Shown one piece after another: positions 1-9,078 of a DNA stretch of 64,000 nucleotides; position 1 is the first letter of the stretch, and each line of letters begins with the position of its first letter. The notes beneath the pieces were generated by a model, which saw only the letters and a list, made by a program, of their open reading frames with translations, did not search any database and was not told where the DNA came from. Made by a program: the position numbers and the translations under genes. Origin of the DNA: JBKEDF01 sp047975325 (GTDB lineage Bacteria > Pseudomonadota > Alphaproteobacteria > Rhodobacterales > Rhodobacteraceae); contig JBKEDF010000032.1 of assembly GCA_047975325.1 (NCBI GenBank), positions 1 to 64,000 of the forward strand, in the 5' to 3' direction.

Positions 1-45
1 GCGCTGACATAATACGCCTCATCCCCGACGGTTCGCCGTCACAGG

Positions 46-121
<76 letters not shown>

Positions 122-227
122 TAAAACATGAATGAAAATTCACACTAGACCTGTCTCTAAGCCCTTGCATGGGGACCTTTGCGTCGGCACTCTGCCCTTG
201 CGGCAATAACGGCAAGGGGCAGGACAT

Positions 228-1199
228 ATGGCAAGGCATGGCTATGAGGCCGGGCGGCTCAACCTGCCCTTTGTCGGAATTGCCACTTTCGGCAAAAATC
301 CCTATCAGGAAAACTGGGACGGGATCGAGGCCGACGCGGCCATTCTCGGGGCCCCTTTCGATTGTGGCACCCAGTTCAGGCCGGGCGCCCGTTTTGGCCC
401 CCGTGCCGTGCGCGAGGCTTCCACCCTCTTCAGCTTCGGCCATGCGGGCGCTTACGACCATGAGGATGACTGCACCTACCTTGGCCCTGAAACCCGGATC
501 GTCGATATCGGGGATGCGGATATCATCCATACCGATACGGAACGCAGCCATGCCAATATCGAGGCCGGGGTGCGTGCAATCCTACAATCAGGGGCCTTGC
601 CTGTCGTGATCGGCGGCGATCATTCGATCAATATTCCTGCCATCCGCGCTTTCGGCGAACAGGGTCCGATCCATATCCTTCAGATCGATGCACATCTTGA
701 TTTCGTGGATATCAGGCATGGCGTCCGCCATGGCCATGGCAATCCGATGCGCCGGGCTGCCGAACAGGCCCATGTCACGGGCATCACCGCATTGGGAATT
801 CGCAATGTCAGTTCCACCGCGCGCGAGGGTTATGAGGCCGCCCGCGCAATGGGAAATGATATCCTTTCCGTCCGCCAAACCCGCAAACTGGGCGTGGAGG
901 GCGTGCTGGCACGCATTCCCAGGGATGCGCGGCTTTACGTCACCATCGATATTGATGGCTTCTGCCCCTCGATCGCACCCGGAACCGGCACGCCCAGCCA
1001 TGGTGGTTTTCTCTATTACGAAGTGTTGGAAATCCTGCAAGGTGTGGCGCGGCACCACAATATCGTCGGGATCGATCTGGTCGAGGTCGCCCCCGACTAT
1101 GACCCAACACAATCCACAGCCATCCTTGCAGCCCAGATCCTGTTGAATTTTCTGGGTTTTATCTTTCATGCCCGCCAATCCGGACGCAGATTCGGCTGA
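228..1199 (+). CDS. speB: agmatinase / ureohydrolase-family enzyme
   Basis: This 323-residue member of the arginase/agmatinase family hydrolyses a guanidino group to release urea, with a binuclear manganese centre. The expected metal ligands are visible: GGDHS (H132), DAHLD (D154, H156, D158) and DID (D241, D243), followed by the family signature APGTGTPSHGG around 250-260. The segment after the last Asp pair reads GFCPS where most agmatinases have a CLDP-type sequence, so the substrate could be another guanidino compound such as guanidinobutyrate. The ATG at 228 has a purine-rich AAGGGGCAGG upstream. No polyamine gene is adjacent, so the agmatinase name rests on family resemblance only. Confidence 0.85.
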   Translation: MARHGYEAGRLNLPFVGIATFGKNPYQENWDGIEADAAILGAPFDCGTQFRPGARFGPRAVREASTLFSFGHAGAYDHEDDCTYLGPETRIVDIGDADIIHTDTERSHANIEAGVRAILQSGALPVVIGGDHSINIPAIRAFGEQGPIHILQIDAHLDFVDIRHGVRHGHGNPMRRAAEQAHVTGITALGIRNVSSTAREGYEAARAMGNDILSVRQTRKLGVEGVLARIPRDARLYVTIDIDGFCPSIAPGTGTPSHGGFLYYEVLEILQGVARHHNIVGIDLVEVAPDYDPTQSTAILAAQILLNFLGFIFHARQSGRRFG

Positions 1200-1262
1200 C
1201 AGAGCCATGGGCCGGGTCAGACATGCACCCCTTGTACCGCCCCGGCAACAGCAGAATTATTT

Positions 1263-1281
1263 CAAAAGCATGTTGCTTTTG
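1263..1281. promoter_or_regulatory. inverted repeat upstream of glk
   Basis: CAAAAGCA-TGT-TGCTTTTG is a perfect 8-bp inverted repeat around a 3-base centre, about 100 bases upstream of the glucokinase start. It lies in the 181-base gap after the ureohydrolase gene. No T-run follows, so an intrinsic terminator is unlikely. A protein binding site or a leader hairpin are the reasonable alternatives; which one is not decided by the sequence. Confidence 0.45.
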
Positions 1282-1380
1282 CGAAGGTAAGTTGCAATCC
1301 GGTTCGGGAAAACGGGCCCATACGGCCCGATGGCATCCCTCGCCCTGTCTCCCATGGGGCATGGTACAAGGAGACCCGGT

Positions 1381-2364
1381 ATGACCCGTCTGTCGCTCGT
1401 GGCCGATATCGGTGGCACAAATACCCGCGTCGCCCTGGCGGAAGGCTTGCAGATTCAAAAGTCTACAATCCGCCGTTTCCACAATACCAACCAGGCCGGT
1501 CTGGCCGAGGTGCTGCGTATCTATCTGACCGATGAGGAAAATCCCCTCCTTTCAGGGGCCTGTGTCGCGGTTGCAGGGCCTGTGCACGACAACACCGCAA
1601 AGCTGACCAATCTTGATTGGGTCATAGATGCTGCCACCCTGAAAGAAGCCAGCGGCGCCTCCCATGTGGCCGTGCTGAATGACCTTCAGGCCCAGGGTCA
1701 TGCGCTTGGTCAGATCCCGCACGCCCAGATCACATCCCTGATCGAAGGCCCTTCCCCACCTGCGGGATCCGCGCGATTGGTGATTGGTATCGGTACCGGG
1801 TTCAACGCCGCCCCAGTGCATGAGAACATGCAAGGCCGGATCGTCCTGCCTTCCGAATGCGGACATATCACCCTGCCAGTGCGGGATGACGCCGGATTAC
1901 GCCTTTCGCGCTTCATCACCCGGGCTCATGGCTATCCGGAAATTGAGGAGGTGCTTTCGGGGCGCGGCCTGGAAACCCTCCATGCCTTTGTCAGCGAAGA
2001 GGCCGGGACATCCCGCCGCCTTTCCTCAGCCGAAATTGCCACATCCCTTGCCGATGACACGAGAAATGACCCTTTCGTCACACAAACCGGCCGTCATTTT
2101 GCGCGTGTTCTGGGGATGGTTTGTGGTGACCTTGCCCTGACCCATCTGCCTTTCGGGGGTATATATCTTTGTGGTGGCGTAACCCGGTCCATCGCCCCGC
2201 ACCTGATCCGGCTTGGCCTGTCGGAAGCCTTCCGGGACAAGGGCCGTTTTTCCCCCCTGATGCGGAAATTCGCAATCTCGGTGATCGAGGACGACTATGC
2301 CGCCCTGACCGGTTGTGCGGCCTACCTGTCGCGGATCAACGGTAACGCGCGCCCTTCGGCGTAG
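1381..2364 (+). CDS. glk: glucokinase (bacterial Glk family)
   Basis: A 327-residue ATP-dependent glucokinase that phosphorylates cytoplasmic glucose to glucose 6-phosphate. The N-terminal phosphate-binding segment DIGGTNTR follows directly after the start, and the family motifs VAVAGPV, GIGTGFNAA and PSECGHITLP are present. The Glk-type E-C-G-H segment and the lack of a CxCGxxGCxE zinc motif separate it from ROK-type kinases. The ATG at 1381 is chosen over an in-frame ATG at 1330 because AAGGAGA lies just upstream of it and the glucokinase fold begins at once. It stands alone, and the next gene is on the opposite strand. Confidence 0.93.
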   Translation: MTRLSLVADIGGTNTRVALAEGLQIQKSTIRRFHNTNQAGLAEVLRIYLTDEENPLLSGACVAVAGPVHDNTAKLTNLDWVIDAATLKEASGASHVAVLNDLQAQGHALGQIPHAQITSLIEGPSPPAGSARLVIGIGTGFNAAPVHENMQGRIVLPSECGHITLPVRDDAGLRLSRFITRAHGYPEIEEVLSGRGLETLHAFVSEEAGTSRRLSSAEIATSLADDTRNDPFVTQTGRHFARVLGMVCGDLALTHLPFGGIYLCGGVTRSIAPHLIRLGLSEAFRDKGRFSPLMRKFAISVIEDDYAALTGCAAYLSRINGNARPSA

Positions 2365-2457
2365 GGCATCGGATATCGCAGATGGCCGGAACACCGACAG
2401 GGGGAAGGCCCGAACCTCGGATATCCCCGTATCGGGACAGGAAAGCGCAGGGTCCTG

Positions 2458-3273
2458 TCATTCCTCCCAATGATCAATGGCGTCCAGGGCTTCCTCGGCG
2501 GTTTCGACATAACGGAAAAGCTTGAGATCCTCGGGGGAAATCGTACCGGCCTCGGCAAGGTTTTTCCAGTTCACAATCCCGTCCCAGAAATCTCGCCCGA
2601 AAAGGAGGAAAGGCACGGGTTTCATCCGCTTGGTCTGGATAAGGGTCAATGTTTCAAAGGTTTCATCCAGTGTTCCGAACCCCCCGGGAAAGACGCAGAT
2701 TGCCTTGGCACGCATGAGAAAATGCATCTTGCGGATGGCAAAATAATGGAAGTTGAAACACAGGTCCGGCGTTACATATTCGTTCGGTGCCTGTTCATGC
2801 GGCAACACGATATTGAGCCCGATCGACTGCCCGCCCGCCTCCTGCGCACCACGGTTGCCCGCCTCCATCACGCCAGGGCCGCCGCCGGTGACGATCACAT
2901 TTTCCCGCCCATAGCTTTTCATAGAGCGTTCTGTCATGAGCCGGGCAAAACGGCGGGCCTCATCATAGTATTTCGAAAGCGCGGCAAGCGTGCTGGTCCG
3001 TGCCTCTTCCTTGCGGGCCGGTTCGGGAATACGCGCGCCACCAAAAAGCACGATGGTCGTTTCCACCCCGCGTTCATCCAGAATCATCTGTGGCTTGAGC
3101 AGTTCCAGCTGCAACCGCACCGCGCGCATATCTTCACGGCACATGAAATCGGGATCCGTAAAGGCCAGCCGATAGGCAGGCGCGCGGGTCTGGGGTGTGT
3201 CGGGGATCCGGTCTGCGGCGGCAACGTCCTGGCGGCTGTGGCGGAAAGGGTGACTGCGCGGGTCGTCTTTCAT
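2458..3273 (-). CDS. LOG-family (TIGR00730-type) nucleotide-binding protein
   Basis: A 271-residue cytosolic Rossmann-like protein of the LOG/lysine-decarboxylase-like family. Members are known or proposed to release the base from cytokinin-like nucleoside 5'-monophosphates. The family motifs are clear: GGPGVMEAGNRG and FPGGFGTLDETFE (the PGGxGTxxE signature). It is longer than plant-type LOG proteins (about 200 residues) because of an N-terminal extension of about 80 residues. The ATG at 3273 is preferred to a TTG further out because AGGAGGG sits immediately before it. It is transcribed divergently from dapD, with only 87 bases between the two starts. Substrate is unknown. Confidence 0.85.
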   Translation of the reverse strand: MKDDPRSHPFRHSRQDVAAADRIPDTPQTRAPAYRLAFTDPDFMCREDMRAVRLQLELLKPQMILDERGVETTIVLFGGARIPEPARKEEARTSTLAALSKYYDEARRFARLMTERSMKSYGRENVIVTGGGPGVMEAGNRGAQEAGGQSIGLNIVLPHEQAPNEYVTPDLCFNFHYFAIRKMHFLMRAKAICVFPGGFGTLDETFETLTLIQTKRMKPVPFLLFGRDFWDGIVNWKNLAEAGTISPEDLKLFRYVETAEEALDAIDHWEE

Positions 3274-3360
3274 CTGCCCTCCTTCGGGCGGCAATTGCGA
3301 ACTCTGTTTTCCCGGTCTATAGGCTGAAACACATCAAGGCCACCTTAAAGGACGACCGGA

Positions 3361-4185
3361 ATGAGCAATGCCGCACTGGAAACCGCCATCGAAGCTGCCT
3401 GGGAGGCGCGCGACACGATCACGCCGCAAACCACGGGCGAGGCACGCGAGGCGATTGAGGATACGCTGAACGCGCTCGATTCCGGCACGCTCCGCGTGGC
3501 CGAAAGGCGTGGCGCGGATTGGCATGTCAACCAATGGGCCAAGAAAGCGGTGCTTCTGGGCTTTCGGCTGAAAGACATGGAAATGCAGTCCGGCGGGCCG
3601 CAAGGATCCGGCTGGTGGGACAAGGTGGACAGCAAATTCGCGGGCTGGGGCGACAATCAATGGCGCGCGGCAGGCTTTCGTGCGGTCCCCAATTGCGTGG
3701 TCCGGCGGTCGGCCTATATCGCCAAGGGTGTGGTTCTGATGCCCTCCTTCGTCAATCTTGGTGCCTATGTCGACGAAGGCACTATGGTTGATACCTGGGC
3801 CACGGTGGGATCCTGCGCGCAGATCGGCAAGAACGTGCACCTGTCGGGCGGCGTGGGCATCGGCGGCGTTCTGGAACCGATGCAGGCAGGGCCAACGATC
3901 ATCGAGGACAATTGTTTCATCGGTGCCCGATCAGAGGTCGTGGAAGGCTGTATCGTGCGCGAAGGTTCGGTTCTGGGCATGGGCGTATTCATCGGCCAGT
4001 CCACCAAGATCGTCGATCGCGAAACCGGTGAGGTGCTTTATGGTGAGGTTCCGCCCGGTTCCGTCGTCGTCTCCGGTTCCATACCATCAAAAAACGGGGT
4101 CAACCTCTATTGTGCCGTGATCGTGAAACGGGTGGATGCCCAGACACGATCCAAGACATCGATAAACGACCTTCTGCGGGATTGA
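3361..4185 (+). CDS. dapD: 2,3,4,5-tetrahydropyridine-2,6-dicarboxylate N-succinyltransferase
   Basis: A 274-residue DapD, which transfers succinyl from succinyl-CoA to tetrahydrodipicolinate in the succinylase branch of diaminopimelate/lysine biosynthesis. An N-terminal helical region is followed by the left-handed beta-helix of hexapeptide repeats (residues about 115-230). Segments such as LGAYVDEGTMVDTWATVGSC and VHLSGGVGIGGVLEP are characteristic of DapD. Length is normal for the family. dapE, which acts two steps later, lies about 800 bases downstream on the same strand with two small genes between, which supports the pathway assignment. Confidence 0.96.
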   Translation: MSNAALETAIEAAWEARDTITPQTTGEAREAIEDTLNALDSGTLRVAERRGADWHVNQWAKKAVLLGFRLKDMEMQSGGPQGSGWWDKVDSKFAGWGDNQWRAAGFRAVPNCVVRRSAYIAKGVVLMPSFVNLGAYVDEGTMVDTWATVGSCAQIGKNVHLSGGVGIGGVLEPMQAGPTIIEDNCFIGARSEVVEGCIVREGSVLGMGVFIGQSTKIVDRETGEVLYGEVPPGSVVVSGSIPSKNGVNLYCAVIVKRVDAQTRSKTSINDLLRD

Positions 4186-4243
4186 CTTGCGCCCGGTTTT
4201 CGCCACGCTGTCGTTCTGAACCCTTGCAATCAGGGAGATTGAC

Positions 4244-4492
4244 ATGAACGGATTGGGCTGGATCATGACGATCCTCATCGGCGGGCTCGCCGGCTGGATG
4301 GCACAACAATTCATGAAATCGAATACCGGGATCCTGATGAATGTCATTCTCGGGATCATCGGTGCCATCGTGTTCAATTTTCTTGCCCGCGCGGTCGTGG
4401 GCGGGGAATCCTCCGGGATCATCGGATCCTTGATCGCGGGCTTTATCGGGGCATGCCTCCTGATCTGGCTGGGCAGGTTCCTGCAGCGCTGA
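4244..4492 (+). CDS. GlsB/YeaQ/YmgE-family small membrane protein
   Basis: An 82-residue inner-membrane protein of the transglycosylase-associated (YeaQ/YmgE) family. Three hydrophobic segments cover nearly the whole chain, and the glycine-rich pattern GGLAGWMAQQFMK and ILGIIGAIVFNFLAR is typical. Members are often stress-inducible but their biochemical role is unknown. GGGAGA lies 6 bases before the ATG. It sits between dapD and a small hypothetical gene, probably as a passenger of the dap region rather than part of lysine synthesis. Confidence 0.85.
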   Translation: MNGLGWIMTILIGGLAGWMAQQFMKSNTGILMNVILGIIGAIVFNFLARAVVGGESSGIIGSLIAGFIGACLLIWLGRFLQR

Positions 4493-4585
4493 TCCGAAAG
4501 GGCCACCCCCGGGCCACCTGACGAATTGCGATTCCCGTACCGCGATGCTAACGAACGCGGCATTGATTTCTGCGGAGGCCCGGAA

Positions 4586-4912
4586 ATGGCACAGAAAGCG
4601 AAACGGACCCAGCAGGTTTTCACGCTTCTGGTGCAGCTCGGCCGCAAGGCAGGGGATGGGCTGCCTGAAAAGGCAACCGGCGCGGGGTTGATCTGCTATG
4701 CCTCCGGTGTCGATGAGGCCGAGGCCGTGCGTGAAACCGTCGCCATCCTGAAACAGGCAGACCTGGCCCCCCTGGACGTAGAAGGCCATGGCACGCTGGA
4801 GGACCGGCTGAAATCGGGTCAGGAAATCGATGATGAGGAACGCGCCCTGATGGATCGCGCCCTTGCGGAAAATGCCGTGATCGTGGCGCAGATGACACCG
4901 TTTTACGACTGA
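4586..4912 (+). CDS. conserved small hypothetical protein beside dapE
   Basis: A 108-residue soluble, acidic protein that I do not recognise. It has no signal peptide, membrane segment or cofactor motif. The chain looks alpha/beta, with a central stretch GAGLICYASGVDEAEAVRETVAILKQADLAPLDVE cut here by description only, then a C-terminal helix and a hydrophobic strand. The start is placed at the ATG at 4586, with GGAGG about 10 bases upstream, rather than at an earlier in-frame start codon. It precedes dapE by about 90 bases in the same direction. Function unknown. Confidence 0.65.
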   Translation: MAQKAKRTQQVFTLLVQLGRKAGDGLPEKATGAGLICYASGVDEAEAVRETVAILKQADLAPLDVEGHGTLEDRLKSGQEIDDEERALMDRALAENAVIVAQMTPFYD

Positions 4913-5003
4913 CTGGCCATCTGTTCTGCTTTCGGGCCTGCCGGTTGCACTGCCCCCGTCCGAAGGATAGTCAGAAACCATCCTTGCGATGCGGAGCCGC
5001 CCC

Positions 5004-6182
5004 ATGTCCGATCATATCGCCGGCGCCAGACTGGCAGATGGCCCTGTCGATCCTGTCGCCCTGACAGCGGCACTGATCCGCTGCCCTTCCGTCACCCCTG
5101 AGGAAGGTGGCGCCTTGCAGTTATTGGAAGGGCTCCTTGATGCGGCGGGCTTTGACTGCACGCGGGTCGACCGGGGAGGCGTATCCAACCTCTTTGCCCG
5201 CTGGGGAAGGAAAGGCGCCCCCCGCAGTTTCGGCTTTAATGGGCATGTCGATGTCGTCCCGGCGGGGGATCATGCCCGGTGGCAGCACGACCCTTTCGGC
5301 GCGGTGATTGAAGGAGGCTGGCTTTACGGGCGCGGCGCAACGGATATGAAATCAGGCGTCGCAGCTTTTGCCGCCGCCGCAGTGGATTTCCTGCGCGCAA
5401 CCCCGCCTGACGGCGCCGTGATCCTGACGATCACCGGTGACGAGGAAGGCCCCGCGCTGGACGGCACAGTCGCACTTCTGGACTGGATGGCCGATATGGG
5501 CGAGGTAATGAGCCATTGTCTCGTGGGTGAACCCACCTGCCCCGAAAGGATGGGCGAGATGATGAAGATCGGGCGGCGGGGCTCCATCACCGCGCATTTC
5601 ACCGCCCGGGGCGTGCAGGGCCATGTCGCCTATCCGCATCGTGCAAGGAACCCGCTTTCGGCATTGGTGCGGCTTCTGGACAGGCTGGAACGGCATGAAC
5701 TTGACCAGGGCACGGCACATTTCGATCCCTCGACATTGGCCATCACCACAATCGACACGGGAAATTCCGCCACGAACGTGATCCCGGGGGAATCCCATGC
5801 CACGGTCAATATCCGTTTCTCGGATGCCCATAGCGGCAACACACTTGCCACCTGGCTGAAGGCCGAAGCCGCAGCCGCCGCGAAAGAAACAGGGGTGGAA
5901 ATCGCAGTTGAGACAAAGATTTCAGGGGAAAGTTTCCTGACCCCGCCGGGGATGTTTTCAACCCTGATTGCAAAGGCGGTGGAGGCCGAAACGGGTCTTT
6001 CGCCCGAAGCCTCAACCAGCGGCGGCACCTCGGATGCACGATTCATCAAGGATCACTGCCCGGTGGTGGAATTCGGCCTTGTAGGCAAAAGCATGCATCA
6101 GCTCGACGAACGGGTGGAAATCGCCCAGATCCACCAGTTGAAGGCAATCTACACCCGTATCCTGAGGGAATATTTCGCATGA
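5004..6182 (+). CDS. dapE: succinyl-diaminopimelate desuccinylase
   Basis: A 392-residue M20-family zinc metallohydrolase that removes succinate from N-succinyl-LL-diaminopimelate. The two-zinc ligands are visible in NGHVDVVP (His and Asp), RGATDMKSG (bridging Asp), TGDEEG (catalytic Glu plus zinc Glu) and LVGKSMHQLDE (C-terminal His). The ATG at 5004 is chosen because CGGAG lies 7 bases before it. Its stop overlaps the start of the following acetyltransferase by 4 bases (ATGA), so the two are probably translated together. Confidence 0.94.
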   Translation: MSDHIAGARLADGPVDPVALTAALIRCPSVTPEEGGALQLLEGLLDAAGFDCTRVDRGGVSNLFARWGRKGAPRSFGFNGHVDVVPAGDHARWQHDPFGAVIEGGWLYGRGATDMKSGVAAFAAAAVDFLRATPPDGAVILTITGDEEGPALDGTVALLDWMADMGEVMSHCLVGEPTCPERMGEMMKIGRRGSITAHFTARGVQGHVAYPHRARNPLSALVRLLDRLERHELDQGTAHFDPSTLAITTIDTGNSATNVIPGESHATVNIRFSDAHSGNTLATWLKAEAAAAAKETGVEIAVETKISGESFLTPPGMFSTLIAKAVEAETGLSPEASTSGGTSDARFIKDHCPVVEFGLVGKSMHQLDERVEIAQIHQLKAIYTRILREYFA

Positions 6183-6598
6183 TCGAGATCCTGCGTTCCG
6201 ATGATATCGCCACATGCCTGGCCCTGCGCCGTATCGTTTTCATAGACGAACAGGGCGTTTCGGAAGACAGGGAACTTGACGATCTTGACGGGGAGGCCAT
6301 TCACCTTCTGGCACGGAAAGACGGGCATCCACTGGGCAGTGCGCGGCTGCTGATCCGGGGGAATACCGGCAAGATCGGACGTGTCTGCGTTCTTCAACAG
6401 GCGCGCGGCATGGGGTTGGGCAAATCCCTGATCCTGGCCGCAATCGCGGAATTTCGCGGCATGGATGGCCTGAGGCAGGTGAAGCTTAGCTCACAAAACC
6501 ATGCCGTGGGATTTTACGAAGCATTGGGTTTCACGGCCATCGGCGAAATATATGACGATGCAGGCATCGCACATCGCGACATGATCCTGCCGCTGTAA
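6179..6598 (+). CDS. GNAT-family N-acetyltransferase
   Basis: A 139-residue GNAT acetyltransferase. The N-terminal segment FIDEQGVSEDRELDDLDGEA resembles the ElaA/YjcF-like subgroup. The acetyl-CoA loop is seen as VLQQARGMGLGKSL (R/Q-x-x-G-x-G/A pattern), and a C-terminal NHAVGFYEALGF segment is typical of the fold. It overlaps the dapE stop by 4 bases, implying cotranscription. The acetyl acceptor is unknown; the coupling to dapE is a positional observation and does not show a role in lysine synthesis. Confidence 0.85.
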   Translation: MIEILRSDDIATCLALRRIVFIDEQGVSEDRELDDLDGEAIHLLARKDGHPLGSARLLIRGNTGKIGRVCVLQQARGMGLGKSLILAAIAEFRGMDGLRQVKLSSQNHAVGFYEALGFTAIGEIYDDAGIAHRDMILPL

Positions 6599-6701
6599 GG
6601 GCCACCCGCCCTGAATTGCAGCACGCCAAAAGGGATTTGGAAAAGGAAATGGACCGCGTTTCGCGGGTGACGCGTCGGGGGGCGCATGATAAGGCGCGGG
6701 G

Positions 6702-8939
6702 ATGGACCAGCTACCGTCAAAAGATCAGATCCTGGACTGGCTCAAGGAAAATCCTTCCCTGAGTTCAAAACGCGATATTGCGCGGGCTTTTGGAATCAAG
6801 GGAGGCGCGCTTCGGATCGAATTGAAGCGACTTCTGAAGGAGATGGAAATCGAGGGTAGCCTTGCCAAACGCAAGCGTGGCGATCGCGAACCCGGACAAC
6901 TGCCCCCGGTCAGCGTGCTGCAGGTTCTCGAACCGGATGCGGGGGGTGATCTTTTTGCTCAACCGATGGAATGGCAGGGGGAAGGTACTGCGCCCAGAAT
7001 CCTGCTATCGCTCAAACCCACCGATCCGGCACTTGGCCAGGGCGACCGGATCCTGGCACGGCTTGAACCGGTAGGGGCGGCAGATCACAGCCATGTCGGA
7101 CGGTTGATCCGGCGGATCGGCAATAATCCGCGAAAAATCCTTGGAATTTTCCGTGCAAGCTCCGAAGGGGGCCGGATCGTACCAATCGACAAGGGGGATG
7201 AGAAGGAATGGCGCGTACCTTCCAACGCCACCGAAGGCGCGCGCGATGGGGAACTGGTCGAAGCGGAACAAGCGGGACCGCGACGGCTGGGCCTGCCACA
7301 GGCGCGAATCATCACGCGTCTCGGAGATCCATCGGGGCCGCGCGCCGTCAGCCTTATCGCAATCCATCAGCATGGAATTCCTGACAGCTTTCCCGATGCG
7401 GTGATCGCTGAGGCCGATATTGCCCGCGCGCCAGAGATCGGGGCGCGTGAAGATCTGCGGCATCTGCCCCTTGTGACCATCGATCCCCCCGATGCACGGG
7501 ATCGCGATGATGCGATACTGGCCATGGCCGATGAGGATCCCGCCAATCCGGGGGGGCATATCATCTGGGTCGCCATTGCCGATGTGGCACATTTCGTGCG
7601 CCCCGGATCGGCGCTGGACCACGAGGCCCGGCGGCGCGGCAATTCCACCTATTTCCCCGACCGGGTCGTTCCGATGCTGCCCGATATCCTGTCAGGTGAT
7701 CTTTGCAGCCTGCATGAGGGCGTGGATCGCCCCTGCATGGCCGTGCGGATCGTGCTGGATTCCCAGGGGCGCAAGCGGACGTATCGCTTTACCCGGGCCG
7801 TCATGCGATCGGCGTCCTCGCTGGCCTATGCGCAGGTCCAATCGGCGATGGAAGGCAATCCGGATGACAAGACCTCCCCCCTTCTCGATCCGGTGATCCG
7901 CCCGCTTTCTGCCGCCTATGAGGCCTTGAAACTGGCACGGGCCAATCGTCAGCCGCTGGATCTCGACCTGCCGGAACGCAAGATCGTGCTTTCCGATGAA
8001 GGGACGGTGCTTTCGGTCGATTTCTACGACAGATTCGATGCGCATCGGCTGATCGAGGAATTCATGATCCTTGCCAATGTTGCCGCCGCCGAGGTGTTGA
8101 TCCAGCTCAGGACACCCCTTCTGTTTCGCGTCCATGAGGAACCCTCACCAGAAAAACTCGACAATCTTCGTGAAATAGCCGAGGCCTCGGGGCTTTCACT
8201 GGCCAAGGGACAGGTTCTGAAAACCGCGCATCTCAATCGGTTGCTTGCGCAGGCCGAAGGCACGGATTTCGACGAATTGGTGAATATCTCCACCCTGCGG
8301 GCCATGACCCAGGCCTATTACAACCCGGAAAATTTTGGCCATTTTGGTCTGGCCTTGCGCAATTACGCGCATTTCACTTCGCCTATCCGGCGTTACGCCG
8401 ATTTGATTGTTCACCGGGCATTGATTGCGGGGCATCGCTGGGGCGAGGATGGGTTGAGCCCCGCCGATATCGAAAACCTTGCCGAAACCGCCAAGCTGAT
8501 TTCGGATACCGAACGCCGTTCGATGATGGCGGAAAGGGAAACAACCGATCGCTACCTCGCCGCCTGGCTTAGCGATCGCACGGGCAGCCAGTTCCGGGGG
8601 CGTATTTCAGGCGTGCAGCGTTTCGGCCTGTTCGTGCGCCTTGACGAAAGCGGGGCAGACGGGTTGGTTCCCATCCGCGATATCGGCCGGGAATATTTCC
8701 ATTTCAATCCCGACGCGCAGATGCTGATCGGTGCCGATAGCGGGATGGTTCTGGGTGTCGGGCAGCGCGTCACCGTGCGCCTGACGGAGGCCACACCGGT
8801 TACAGGCGGGCTGGTACTGGAATTGCTGGAAGTCGAGGAACGCGGTCTACCCGCCCCGAAAATTTCGGGAAAAGGGCGTCGTACAGGACGAAAGGCTGCT
8901 GGCAGGCCCCGCAAACTGACGCGCCGCAGACGGCGATAG
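6702..8939 (+). CDS. rnr: ribonuclease R (3'-5' exoribonuclease)
   Basis: A 745-residue RNB-family exonuclease that degrades structured RNA from the 3' end in the cytoplasm. Domains run in the usual order: a winged-helix N-terminus (1-70), a cold-shock-like OB domain, the RNB catalytic domain with the DPPDARDRDDAIL metal site (about 260-275) and HFTSPIRRYADL near 555, then a C-terminal S1 domain (GRISGVQRFGLFVRLDESGADGL). It ends in a very basic tail rich in Arg/Lys, a common RNase R feature. It is convergent with metG, with a 139-base gap that shows no clear terminator. Confidence 0.95.
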   Translation: MDQLPSKDQILDWLKENPSLSSKRDIARAFGIKGGALRIELKRLLKEMEIEGSLAKRKRGDREPGQLPPVSVLQVLEPDAGGDLFAQPMEWQGEGTAPRILLSLKPTDPALGQGDRILARLEPVGAADHSHVGRLIRRIGNNPRKILGIFRASSEGGRIVPIDKGDEKEWRVPSNATEGARDGELVEAEQAGPRRLGLPQARIITRLGDPSGPRAVSLIAIHQHGIPDSFPDAVIAEADIARAPEIGAREDLRHLPLVTIDPPDARDRDDAILAMADEDPANPGGHIIWVAIADVAHFVRPGSALDHEARRRGNSTYFPDRVVPMLPDILSGDLCSLHEGVDRPCMAVRIVLDSQGRKRTYRFTRAVMRSASSLAYAQVQSAMEGNPDDKTSPLLDPVIRPLSAAYEALKLARANRQPLDLDLPERKIVLSDEGTVLSVDFYDRFDAHRLIEEFMILANVAAAEVLIQLRTPLLFRVHEEPSPEKLDNLREIAEASGLSLAKGQVLKTAHLNRLLAQAEGTDFDELVNISTLRAMTQAYYNPENFGHFGLALRNYAHFTSPIRRYADLIVHRALIAGHRWGEDGLSPADIENLAETAKLISDTERRSMMAERETTDRYLAAWLSDRTGSQFRGRISGVQRFGLFVRLDESGADGLVPIRDIGREYFHFNPDAQMLIGADSGMVLGVGQRVTVRLTEATPVTGGLVLELLEVEERGLPAPKISGKGRRTGRKAAGRPRKLTRRRRR

Positions 8940-9078
8940 ACAAATCCGCCCCCAAAGGCCTGCACCACCTTTCAACCTGACCCGCAAAAACCGGAATTGC
9001 CGCCTCACCCCTGCCTATATCACATGGGTTTCCATAAGGGTCCCGGGACGGGGACAAGACAACCGGGGCCGAATGGCA

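Noticed and set aside
2470..3327. A 285-codon plus-strand frame antisense to the LOG-family gene
   Set aside because: The minus strand has the PGGxGTxxE motif and a good ribosome site. The plus-strand product shows no family features.
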